From positions 20,303,079 through 20,367,078 of the forward strand of contig OX421495.1 of NCBI GenBank assembly GCA_949126835.1: a stretch of 64,000 bases of DNA, read 5' to 3'. Positions within the stretch are counted from its first letter, which is position 1. The number at the start of each line of letters is the position of its first letter. The notes beneath the pieces are model-generated. The model worked only from the letters and a program-made list of their open reading frames with translations, ran no database searches and had not been told where the DNA came from. Made by a program: the position numbers and the translations under genes. The stretch comes from Anisus vortex. Its lineage: Eukaryota > Mollusca > Gastropoda > Planorbidae. This document shows, piece by piece, positions 54,427-64,000 of this stretch.

Positions 54427-54652
54427 ACTCTCGCCCGGTAGCACAAATTCCAGACTATAGGCGTGGACATCCAGGCACCAGGGCTTGGTGCAGTTGTGCA
54501 CATTGCTTCTTCCTCACCGAATCTCGGGGCCTCTCGGCATTCCAACAGGGGCTGCCCCCCCTTTACGTTAGCCCACCGGTGTACACTTAATGGGAGCGTA
54601 TCGGTGGTTTACACAGCTTTGAAGAACATCAATACAGAAGTGCTCCTTTAAA
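54427..54652 (+). repeat. Dispersed repeat of unknown family, copy 1
   Basis: Shares TCTCGCCCG.TAGCAC, ATTCCAGACTATA, GGCACCAGG.CTTGGTG and CGGGGCCTCTCGGCA, in the same order, with 57140-57372. GC-richer than its surroundings. No ORF or terminal repeats recognised. Confidence 0.7.
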
Positions 54653-56184
54653 AAAAGTTCAGTCATAAGATATTTTAACTTAACTAACTCTTGAGTTTTT
54701 CTTGTGTTCATTCCAAGTCAAAACACATTTTGTTCGGATTCATTAATATTTCCCATAAGTGGGTGTCGTCCATTGAAAAGGACCAAATCGTTGCTGTGGT
54801 GGAGGGGATGGAGAAGGGGGATACATTAGTCGTCTCCTCCAACCCACGGCCGGCACCCCACTACACCCCACGACAAATACAAAAATAGAATAAATATAGT
54901 GATATTAAAAGGAGTGGTAGGGTACAGAGATGAAAAAGCGCCACCAACGGTGTGAGCTTTGCACACTCACTATGGGGGCGCTACTTATCGTTCTGCCAGC
55001 TCACATCATCGTCCTACTGCCTCCATGTGACGCAAAGGAGTGCACATTTGAAGCACACACACACACAAACGTCTAATAAAACAAACAGACACTATGTCAA
55101 CATTTAGACATTGCGGTCTATGAATATCTCCGAACAATTTAACAATCAAACACGTGGATCATTAGAAATTTTAACGCTTCGTCCAAAGTCTTCAATAACA
55201 GCCTTTTACTTCATCCCCCGGTCCCTTTTTCCCAAAACCCTAAGGGTGGTCCCCATTTAACTACAAAATGACACAGTTGGCATCACGCGAAACGTGTCGA
55301 ATGACCTCTCCCCCCACCCCAGGACAGGCAAGAGAAACCACAAGACGATTGACAACTTTGTGGCTCAGAGCAAACATAAATATCCTGTTGATAGTTTCCC
55401 TCAGCCAATATCTTTTCCTACGAAGACCAACGTCATCGATCGGTCATCAATGGAATCGTCTAGAATTCCCCTTCCCCCCTCCCCCCATTTCCCCCTAGCG
55501 CGCTCCCCTCGTGCAATCCCGTATCGTGCTCCAGGTTATAGCTTTTTTTTTTATATCTTAGAGTACCCACCCCTTTCTCGCCCCCTCTTTCTTCCTTCTT
55601 TATAGCAATAGCAAAAGGCCCTCAGTCAAATATGACACGTGGGGTGGGGGGGGGGGAGGGGGCGCCGGATTGAATTCCTCCCGCAGGACGCAGTCGGGGC
55701 CTCGACGGGGGCCTCGTCCGCGGATATTGACAATGTATCGACGGTAGAGAAAGTGAAAGAGAGAGAGAAAGATGAGGTCGAGAGAGAAAGAGAGACGTTT
55801 GGGATCTGTGTGGTAGGCCTTTCGTTAGTCATACGAATTGTCCAGCATTTCTTTTCTTGAACTTCACGTAAAAATTGTAGCTTTTTTTTTTTTTAATTAC
55901 TTGTCAAGTCTGAACTTCATTAGGTTTAAAAAAAAAAGATTTTTCCTATTACAGTACAATATTTGCGCATTGATACTGATAGACATCACACACACAAACT
56001 ATTTCCTTAGAGTTGGACATTATGTTCTTAAAATAGAATACACGTCTGCATCTCTATCATAAGTCGCCCCAAACCATTAAATAGGTTTGGAACCCGAGGA
56101 AATACATGCACTGAGGCATAGATAATGTTTGTTTTCGTTGACAAAGTTCAAAAAAACATTTCTAGCCCCTAATTTAAGTTCTAG
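54653..56184. other. Unassigned stretch
   Basis: C-rich around 55305-55500 and G-rich at 55640-55665. A Glu/Arg-rich open frame at 55639-55860 is compositional. No gene supported. Confidence 0.55.
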
Positions 56185-56400
56185 TATCCCGTCGGACCAA
56201 ATTGAACCATAGGGCCGGGGGAAGCAGCGTTCACCAGTCTCTGTGGCCAAGGCATACTAGGTGATTGTGTGGCCAGCACTATGCACAGCCGCCTTTACTT
56301 AACCCTCTAGAACCGGGGGAAAATATTGGCCTGCACCAGGATTCCAACCCAGGATCTTAGGTACGCCAGTGGAATGCGCTGCGACTCTGCTACCGTATAT
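56181..56400 (-). mobile_element. tRNA-derived SINE copy, reverse orientation
   Basis: In reverse: degraded B box (GGGTTGGAATCCTGGTGCAG), GCTGGCCACACAATCACCTA and a 3' end at the TCCCGTCGGACCAAATTGA complement. The middle part is shortened. Confidence 0.85.
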
Positions 56401-57014
56401 AGATAGTATATAGATCCTATAGCTTCGAACAATATATAGAAATTAATTTTATTTTGCCTTTTAGTAGTAGGTAAGAAATATGAAATATCAAACTTAATAT
56501 ATAGAATTATTATGATAAACTGAATCCGTGTTATGTTTAGGCTTTTTTTTTCTTGGTCTATAAATGTATAGTAATCTCTTCTTTGGTTAGTAGGCCCTAC
56601 TTTTGATTTCTTTAGGGAAGTATGTAAATAAACTATCTCGAAGTCTGAACAAGTTTGTAAAAGAAAGTCTATTGTAAACAGTTAAGCATATATACTTTTT
56701 TAGATGGAAGGAATATGCGAGTGACTGTCTATAAGTATGCGTGTGTTTAGAAACTTTAACATTCTTATAAAGATATAGGCCTTATTATTTAAATCTAGTT
56801 TAGTATTTAAGTAGTCCCCAGCCATTTGATTTCTTTGCGTAGACATTATAAGGTCTCTCTTAAACCCTAAAGACGCCCTTCCCTTCGAGACATGTGAAAG
56901 TTATAAATAGAAAACAATCAAATGACAGACAAATCCATAATGTACGATATGATATTAACTAAAATTAACGAAAATAATAACAGTATTTTAAAGTATCTCA
57001 TTTAGATTATGTTG
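56401..57014. other. Unassigned AT-rich stretch
   Basis: Nothing recognised. Confidence 0.6.
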
Positions 57015-57115
57015 GTCCGTGCGTCTCGGAAAAAAGAGATTTCCGTGGTTAAGACTTTCTATGGGATTGTGTGGCCATCACTATTCCCAGATGCATTTAC
57101 TTTTCTCCATGGGAT
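57015..57115 (-). mobile_element. SINE 3' fragment, reverse orientation
   Basis: GGGATTGTGTGGCCATCACT and CCCAGATGCATTTACTTTTC match the 3' body of the SINE family; strongly diverged. Confidence 0.6.
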
Positions 57116-57139
57116 GTTTTGCTACTCGACAGAACTAGA

Positions 57140-57372
57140 TAGTCTCGCCCGATAGCACTAATTCCAGACTATAAACCTGGACGCCCTGGCACCAGGACTT
57201 GGTGAGGCAGGCTGATGCGCGCATTGCTTCCTCCCCTCGGAGTATCGGGGCCTCTCGGCAGTGCAATGATTCTCGGACGAGCAAAAGGGTCTCGTAATGG
57301 GGGCGTATCGGTGGTTCTCACAATTCACCGGCGTTGAGGTCCATGAGTACAGAAGTGCGTTTACCAGAATGT
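57140..57372 (+). repeat. Dispersed repeat of unknown family, copy 2
   Basis: Aligned with 54427-54652 over about 220 bp (ATTCCAGACTATAAACCTGG, GGCACCAGGACTTGGTGAGG, ATCGGGGCCTCTCGGCAGTG, GGGGGCGTATCGGTGGTT). Internal indels of 5-20 bases. Confidence 0.7.
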
Positions 57373-60300
57373 GTACCCGGGGCCTTCGTTTCGGTATCCA
57401 TCGCTATACCACAGAGCCCCGTAGTCAGTTCCCTCCAATGGGGGGGGGGGCAGAGGGGCCGGGGCATATGACCGGGGGCGACTCTTCCAGGGGGGGCGGG
57501 AAATGTAGTCTAAATATAGCAAATATAGCACTAAACAAGCAGTTACAGTATACAAGGGGGCGGTGCTGAAACTTTTGCCCTGGGGCGCTACATAAGCTTG
57601 TAAAGGCTCTGCCCGTTGTAATATTTTCGCTAAAGCGTTTATTGAAGATTATACACACGCTGACTATATCTTGTTATTAAAGATACGCTAAAATAGTGAT
57701 CTACCGTAGTACACTTGTAAAACTAAGGGAAAATAAAACAAAACAAAAAAAAATCTCAACAAAGTTTAAAGTTCAAGAACCAATGCTTAGAAAATTATAA
57801 GGGCTGCGCGCGTAAGTTCCTTCGTACGTGCATTCTTGAGCGTATATGTGTGTTTTTTGTAATGGAAAATCTATAAATGATTATAAGCAGGCCATCAGAT
57901 AATTCACGGCTTCGGAAAAGGTAATTAGGGAGGGGGAGGGCAGGGGGAGGGGAGGGGGAGTGGAAGGTCGAAGAGAAAACGATATTATAGGGGAAGTAAT
58001 GTGAAAAGATAGTTTTGAGAATGTAAAGGTGAGATGGGGAAGTAAGATTGTGAATGTAAGAAAGAAAGTAAGAAAACTATAGACAGATTTAACTATAACA
58101 TACACATTTTATTTTTACAGAAAGAAATTCTAGATTACTTTTAAATATAAGTAGGCAGTAATGAAAAGCCTCCAAAAATACTTTTTCTAATGTCTTTTCT
58201 AAAAGCAAACATCTGAAGACAATTTTATTGGAGGCAAACCGATACCTTCTGAGATACAAGGCCTTACAAATGTATCGGGATCTCTGCTTTTTATTCACTT
58301 TACGTTATTTTAAAAGAAATGACATATAATAATACATTTTATATAACAGTAAACAATTGATTTAACTCTAGGTCTACATGTATTGGAGAAGTCTACATGA
58401 CTATAGGACTAAGGTTATACGTCTATAAACGTTTACAATATGTTTACGAACGTCTTTAAGACTATCCGTGAATGTTATTATATGCCTACCTGTATACTTT
58501 TTAGTAATAACAAAATCTCATAGGCCTACATTGCTTTTTCAACGATGGAAAAAATCAATATACATGTAATATGAGAAGTTTGCCTCCGTGTGTGACGTAT
58601 TGTGGACATTTTCCAATCCAGTGCTTCGGCCTTGTCTTTTAAGTAAGACTCGAACCCCCATAACTAACATCAAATCCTATCTTTTCGTCACAGACAGTAA
58701 CTGCCCCGATCATTACGCGAGGAGATAATTAATCAATTAATTGGTCATTTATACAGCGCCTCACTCCATGCTAATGCAAGCATGCTCAGCGCGCTCATAA
58801 GTTGTCTCTCTTCCTCTCTCTTCCCAACCCGAAACCCTTACCGGACCACTAAGTATGTGCACACGTGTGCTACTAACCTTGGTCAGTTATTGTTGGTTTA
58901 TTTTAATTCCCTGTTAGCTCCATATGCCGAGTTCCTTGTTTGGTAAAGGTTATAAAAGAACAAGAGAAATAGACAATGAGAGAATACTATTGTGTTTGTG
59001 TTGGATCCAGGTGGACGCCAAAAGTGAGAATGACCAGCTAATGGTGGAAGGAAACATGGCTAGGTGTCAAGAACCAAACCGATAACAACAAACAAACACG
59101 TGCAAAAAGTCGCGTGGCACACCCGCATTAGCGGATATGATCACACCGGAACGTGCAGCTTCGCTTTGAAACTGTTCCGTTCATACCGGCGTTTTCCTAT
59201 GAGCGAAACAAACAAAATTCTGTACATAAATATATTATACATTAATAAACAAATATTTCTTTGGAATTACAACTCCTTAAGCCTACTTGTGTAAATATAT
59301 ATATCAACAAAGCAAGTTTTTAAAACCATGTGATTATAATAAATACAATTTTTATTTTGTCATTCAGATTTGATAATGAAAACATAAGAAGATATTGATA
59401 ATTATGTATATATATGCTGGGTAGTTGTTAGATTTGAATTTACTAACATTTTCTTGATTCATCGCATTAAATGTCTTTGATAGCTAGAGTTCGCTTTATA
59501 TATAAATATAGCCTATACATATTGCCTTATTCTTCGGATTTGAATGGCCGGTGAGTGTGACATGACGCCTGATGCATACAATACAATAATACAGACACAA
59601 TAAAATTATCTTTAAAAAAAAGTGTATTTCTATCAATCTTTTCATTCTCCTTTTCTCACATTCTTGTTTCTCCCCCTCCCCCACATTATTTCGATCACCA
59701 CTCCCTCGCTCCGTTTTATTTTTCTCCAATCTTCCTCCTTGCTCTTTCCTTCTGTCTTTCGCTCTACCTTTTTTTTCTCTACTTCCATCTCCCTTTCTTT
59801 TTGTTAGGCTTACTCTTTTTTTTTAACCTTTCTCCCTATCCCTCTCTTCTATCTGTCCCTTCTCTCTCCCCTCCACCCTTCTACTGTCTCTCTCTCTCTC
59901 TCTATCTATCTCTCTCTCTCTCTCTCTGTTACAGTGTGAGTGTGGTGTAGAAAATGTCCTCACTAATTGTCCAGTAATGATCTGAATATTTCATTCCTCC
60001 ACAACCTTTTCCTTTCTTTTTTTTCTACATTCCGTCCACTTAGCGGTCAACATTCCTTTTCTCCCTCTGCGCGGCCCCGAGGAACTTTTTGTGGCGCCCC
60101 TCGTGGCCGGGTAGGGGGAGGTGGGTGAAAGAGACGTAGGACGATGGGGTCTCTATTAATGTTGTCCTACCATTAGTCGCTCCTTGCCACACCCCCTATT
60201 GTCCAACACGCGTCCTAACTGAGTGTCCAGATGTCCAGCCATGCACCTGTTGGAGTTAAATCTTACCTTAGCCACGGCCAGGTCTTGACCAGGTGGCCAT

Positions 60301-61099
60301 TTTTATTCATCAACGTATTCCCCAGACCCCCCACCCCACAAAACTTACCCACTCTCCTGTCCACGCGCACGATTGCCTCATTTCAAAATCTATATTCAAT
60401 AGCACTTACGTTCCGAATATACTTCCATGGGTCCAACGTTTGGATGACTTGCCACTGGGCATCATTACACTAAATGGGTGGGGATGAGGGGAGGTGGGGG
60501 AATAGAGGGTTAAAGGATTAACCAACCTAAGGAGCAATGGATTATCATAGAATTCCAAAACCACTTCATTTAATCACAAGAGTTTAAAAAGAGAGAAAAA
60601 AAAAAGAAACAAAATTGTCCAAGATGAAAATGAAAAAAAAAAAAAAGACTAATGACTGGACAGGTTAAAGATGTAGCGAGGTGACCAGTCCATCCTTTTC
60701 TTCTAGATGGTAGCCGTGTCACTCCATCGTGGCGCTGACCATTGTCCACAAGGTGTCCAGAGCTGTCATTTTTTGGGTGGATGGACAATGGTGGGGAACA
60801 GAAGCTCTTTACTTTGAACACATTGCTATTCACAGTGTCCATTGTCTGAAGGAAGAAATTAAAAAGCTGGATTTAGGATTTGAAACAATGAGTGTCACAG
60901 TTGTGGGACCTTTTGTCTATGCAATCATATGTTCGGTAAACATTGCTCGGATTTCTAATGGAGAGGATGGGTCTTTTTGTTATTTGGGTTGTGTTTTTAA
61001 ATAATATAACAATACATGTATTCATTGATTAATATAAGTGAAGTCTAGAATAGTAGCTGAGATAAATTGAGTATTAGACTTTTCTCTACCAACCCATCT
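57373..61099. other. Unassigned stretch, no gene supported
   Basis: Includes G-rich patches (57440-57500, 57930-57965) and a pyrimidine-rich zone with a CT run (59620-59930). An open frame at 60729-61004 (91 codons) has no recognisable features. The short GC-richer piece near 60060-60120 is unexplained. Confidence 0.55.
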
Positions 61100-61103
61100 A
61101 GCT

Positions 61104-61104
61104 T

Positions 61105-61180
<76 letters not shown>

Positions 61181-61238
61181 ACTATCTATCTATCTATCTA
61201 ACTATCTATCTATCTATCTATCCATCTATCTCTCTCTC
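61104..61238 (+). repeat. TATC tetranucleotide microsatellite
   Basis: About 30 TATC units with two AACT interruptions, grading into degenerate CTAT/CTGT sequence to about 61590. Confidence 0.96.
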
Positions 61239-61599
61239 TCTCTATATATATATATATCGCTATCTCCCTCTATATATATAATCTATACATCTAAATATAT
61301 ATTTATATATAAACTGTCTGTCTATCTATTTGTCTGTCCGTTAATCCATTTATCCGTTTATACATCTATATATCCATCTATCTATGTGTCTATCTGCCAG
61401 CAATCTGCCTGTCTATCTCATATTTCCTGTTTATTGTACATCCTTCCCGTCCATCCGCCTGAGAGTTTTATTCGTCTCTCCGACTATCTGTCTACCCGTG
61501 TGTGTACTTGTCTTTTTTTCCTATCTGTCATGCATCTATATTTCTGGCTATCTATCTGTCTGACTGCCAGTCAGTCTGTCTGTTGAGCATTTATCGGAC

Positions 61600-62526
61600 A
61601 TAACAGAGAGTCACTAACAATTACCATAATATCAAGCTATTGGCTTTTAGCGCAACGTCCATACCGAGCAGGGAAGGAAAGGAGCGGGAGGGTTTACAAT
61701 CACAAGAAGATGGTTCACCGAGCAAGCAGTAAGTAGCCTACTATTAAAGTAGCCCTCAGAGTCAGGCAGAAGTATCGGCTCATAGTGACTTTTAAACCGC
61801 CGCCAAGTGGCGTTAATATTACTCGACTACAAAAGAAAGAAATGACCCATAAGTCTCTTTTACTCCGAATATTTCACTACGGAAATACACACATAGGAGA
61901 CACTTAACTAAGTCGTTATAGTACAAGGGGAGGAAACTCACCTAGGTCTACACAAGCATGCGATTGGGTTTCCAAAAGTACTCTTCAGGTCATTTATCCC
62001 TCTATTGATCATTTCGCGCCAACTTTCCGCTCATCTTTTGATCTATGTATAACAATATATAATATATCTAATATATTTTACACTACATCGTTTTGTTCAA
62101 CTAAATTAAAAAACACAATAAACTATTTTTTATAAACCAATTTTTTTTTGTGTGTATAAATTGTCGTTGGGCTAAAAAGGTTGTAAAGAATGTGCTGCCA
62201 TCAGCAACAAGCCTATGTGCGAAGTTTCCGTCAGATAGGATGACATTTTTAAAAAAGTGGGTTAATTAGCGAAAGCTTTGCCATGCACCCAAAAATAAAC
62301 AAAAGCGAATCAAATATTATAACGGATTTTAAAGATACCGACGTAATAAAGTAGTAGGCCTATGTAGTATCGCCAAATACGGACAAGATGGAAGACACGG
62401 TGACGTCGAAAACATGTATCACGTGATTTCTATCAAGAGTTTGCAACTAAATAAAAACATACTAGTTATCGCTAAGGTATTTTGTTTTGTTTTCTTTTTG
62501 TGTTTTGTTTTAAATTGTATACAGAA
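61600..62526. other. Unassigned stretch
   Basis: Nothing recognised. Confidence 0.55.
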
Positions 62527-62899
62527 TACAGATGTGTGTCAGTGAGTGTCGATGAGTGTCGGTGTGTATTAATGAGTGTCGGTTCGTGTCGATGTATGTC
62601 AGTGAGTGTCGATGAGTGTCGATGTGTGTCGGTGGATGTCGGTATGTGTCGATGAGTGTCGATGTGTGTCAGTGAGTGTCGATGTATGTCAGTGAGTGTC
62701 GATGTGTGTCATTGAGTGTCGGTGTGTGTCGATGTATGTCATTGAGTGTCGATGAGTGTCGGTGTGTGTCGATGTGTGTCGATGTGTTTCGATATGTATC
62801 GATGAGTGTCGGTATGTATCGATGAGTGTCGATTTATTTCAGTGAGTGTCGATGTGTGTCGAAGTGTGTCGATGTGTGTCGGTGTGTGTCTGTGTGTAT
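62527..62899 (+). repeat. 10-bp minisatellite, about 37 copies
   Basis: The unit is GATGTGTGTC with variants (GATGAGTGTC, GGTGTGTGTC, GATGTATGTC, AGTGAGTGTC). Variants are interleaved, not blocked. Confidence 0.95.
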
Positions 62900-62984
62900 T
62901 TCACATTGAGCAGAATGCTAAAACTAAACAACGTACACAGTATATTCAAAACCATATTATCTACACAGTATCCAAAGTGGCAGC

Positions 62985-63165
62985 ATTGCATTCTGTTGGC
63001 TTATCGACGGTCCTGGGTTCGAATCCTGGTGAAGACAAGAGTGTTTTTCTCCGGGTCTTGAGGGTGTAACTGCAACTATATTTAAAGGCGGCTGGGCATT
63101 GTGCTGGCCACACAATCCCCTATCATGTGCATTATGGATCGATGTGGTCCGACGAAATTACACTG
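62985..63165 (+). mobile_element. tRNA-derived SINE copy, internally deleted
   Basis: B box GGGTTCGAATCCTGGTGAAG, TTGAGGGTGTAACTG, then GGCGGCTGGGCATTGTGCTG and GCCACACAATCCCCTA. The GCTCTGATGGGTACCTGAC segment is missing. Confidence 0.85.
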
Positions 63166-64000
63166 TATCCAAAAGTAAAACTGGAAGGGAAGGGCGCTAT
63201 CCTCCCCCACCACACCACACCCCTCTATGTACTTTCAACCCCCTCCCCCCCCCTCCCTTCAGCCAACGTATTCTATAACATTTTTTCCCCTTTTCCCTCT
63301 GAGTGTCATGCCTTTCCACTCGTGTCACTAGCCTAAGTGACTACATCAAGCACCCTCCAACAAACCAAGTCAATAAAACAAAACCCCTCCCCCTACCACC
63401 CTTACCACCCACTCTTTCCTCAACTCCCATGAACTTTATTTCTCTCTCTCCCTATCCCCAACTCTCTCCCTCTCTTTAGTTTTTATTTCAGATAAATACA
63501 TGATCTAGTTCACAATACAGTTGTTCACACACACTACTACAAAAAAAAAAAAAAAAGAAACCGTATGCATACACGCGCCGTGTAGATATCATACGTAACC
63601 AAGCAGGGAATTGATCTCATGCTCTTTGAGTGGCGAGCGTGCGGAGTCTAGAGGATCTTCAAAAATCCTCATCCAATCTAAAGTCAGGAGCTTCTTCAAG
63701 ACATTAACAAGAGATCTTCATAATTCAAACAGAAACACAACACACACACAAAAATTTCTTGCGCGATCAAATAAATTAAAAAAGAATCTTTCGCCAACTC
63801 CGTGTTAGCCGTGGGTCTCTATCCCACACGCACATACATACACATATATACACCCAAACACACCCACACACTCACATAAATAAATACACACATACACATA
63901 ACCTAAACATCCAGACCCCCATACACTAACTCTCTCAAAGCTTGATGCATAAACGTTTCACGGAGAACTTATGGTTAAATGGAGTAGGGTGGAAAATGAT
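63166..64000. other. Unassigned stretch to window end
   Basis: C-rich (63200-63270, 63380-63470), an A-run at 63541-63556 and CA-rich sequence at 63830-63900. No gene supported. Confidence 0.55.

Noticed and set aside
54196..54441. 81-codon open frame starting MSKKKDGRALRT
   Set aside because: Its end runs into a dispersed repeat; no family recognised and no supporting splice sites.
55639..55860. Glu/Arg-rich open frame resembling a charged exon
   Set aside because: It depends on a GAGA-rich stretch; no convincing acceptor/donor pair or neighbouring exon was found.
60729..61004. 91-codon open frame, candidate small gene
   Set aside because: No recognisable motif, signal or splice partner; its length is within chance expectation for this much sequence.

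Overview
This window is eukaryotic, AT-rich, intron-bearing DNA, most likely from a gastropod mollusc, probably a heterobranch or freshwater pulmonate snail. The inference rests on the gene architecture (short GC-rich exons in long AT-rich introns), the very high load of micro- and minisatellites, tRNA-type SINEs and hAT elements, and a SPIN-like hAT element of a kind I recall being reported from the pond snail Lymnaea stagnalis. The species cannot be fixed from sequence alone.

Region 1 (1 to about 29.9 kb, + strand) is one spliced gene. I could build 16 coding exons (96 to 29867) by joining GT-AG sites. All intron phases agree, and the total of 3927 nt is an exact multiple of three ending in TAG, giving 1308 visible residues; the 5' end lies before the window. 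The product has about 17 consecutive ankyrin repeats (visible residues 1 to about 577), a partial IQ motif (about residue 588), then a roughly 700-residue Ser/Lys/Asp-rich, probably disordered tail. The order resembles inversin (INVS/nephrocystin-2), so I call it inversin-like, with moderate confidence in the exact orthology. Its introns are filled with repeats: two hAT copies, GA, GATA and CT tracts, LINE 3' ends, SINEs, and a 1.1 kb 15-bp minisatellite plus a third hAT copy in the 9.5 kb intron 10.

Region 2 (about 31.9 to 38 kb) is a nested composite. SPIN/hAT-like terminal sequences at 31890 and 37957 are flanked by an 8-bp direct repeat. Between them lie a 3.2 kb array of about 68 copies of a 47-bp unit that looks like an amplified segment of the transposon itself, a LINE 3' fragment with a perfect 13-bp target duplication, a TA-flanked mariner-like MITE and a 168-bp hAT MITE.

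Region 3 (38 to 64 kb) has no gene I can support. It holds a fifth hAT copy with another MITE nested in it, many SINE copies, LINE fragments, and several homogeneous arrays (60-bp x5, 8-bp x about 54, 43-bp x about 39, 10-bp x about 37), separated by unassigned AT- or pyrimidine-rich sequence. The best candidates for something new are the transposon-derived 47-bp satellite inside the SPIN-like element and the hAT family whose target duplications all carry a central TA.
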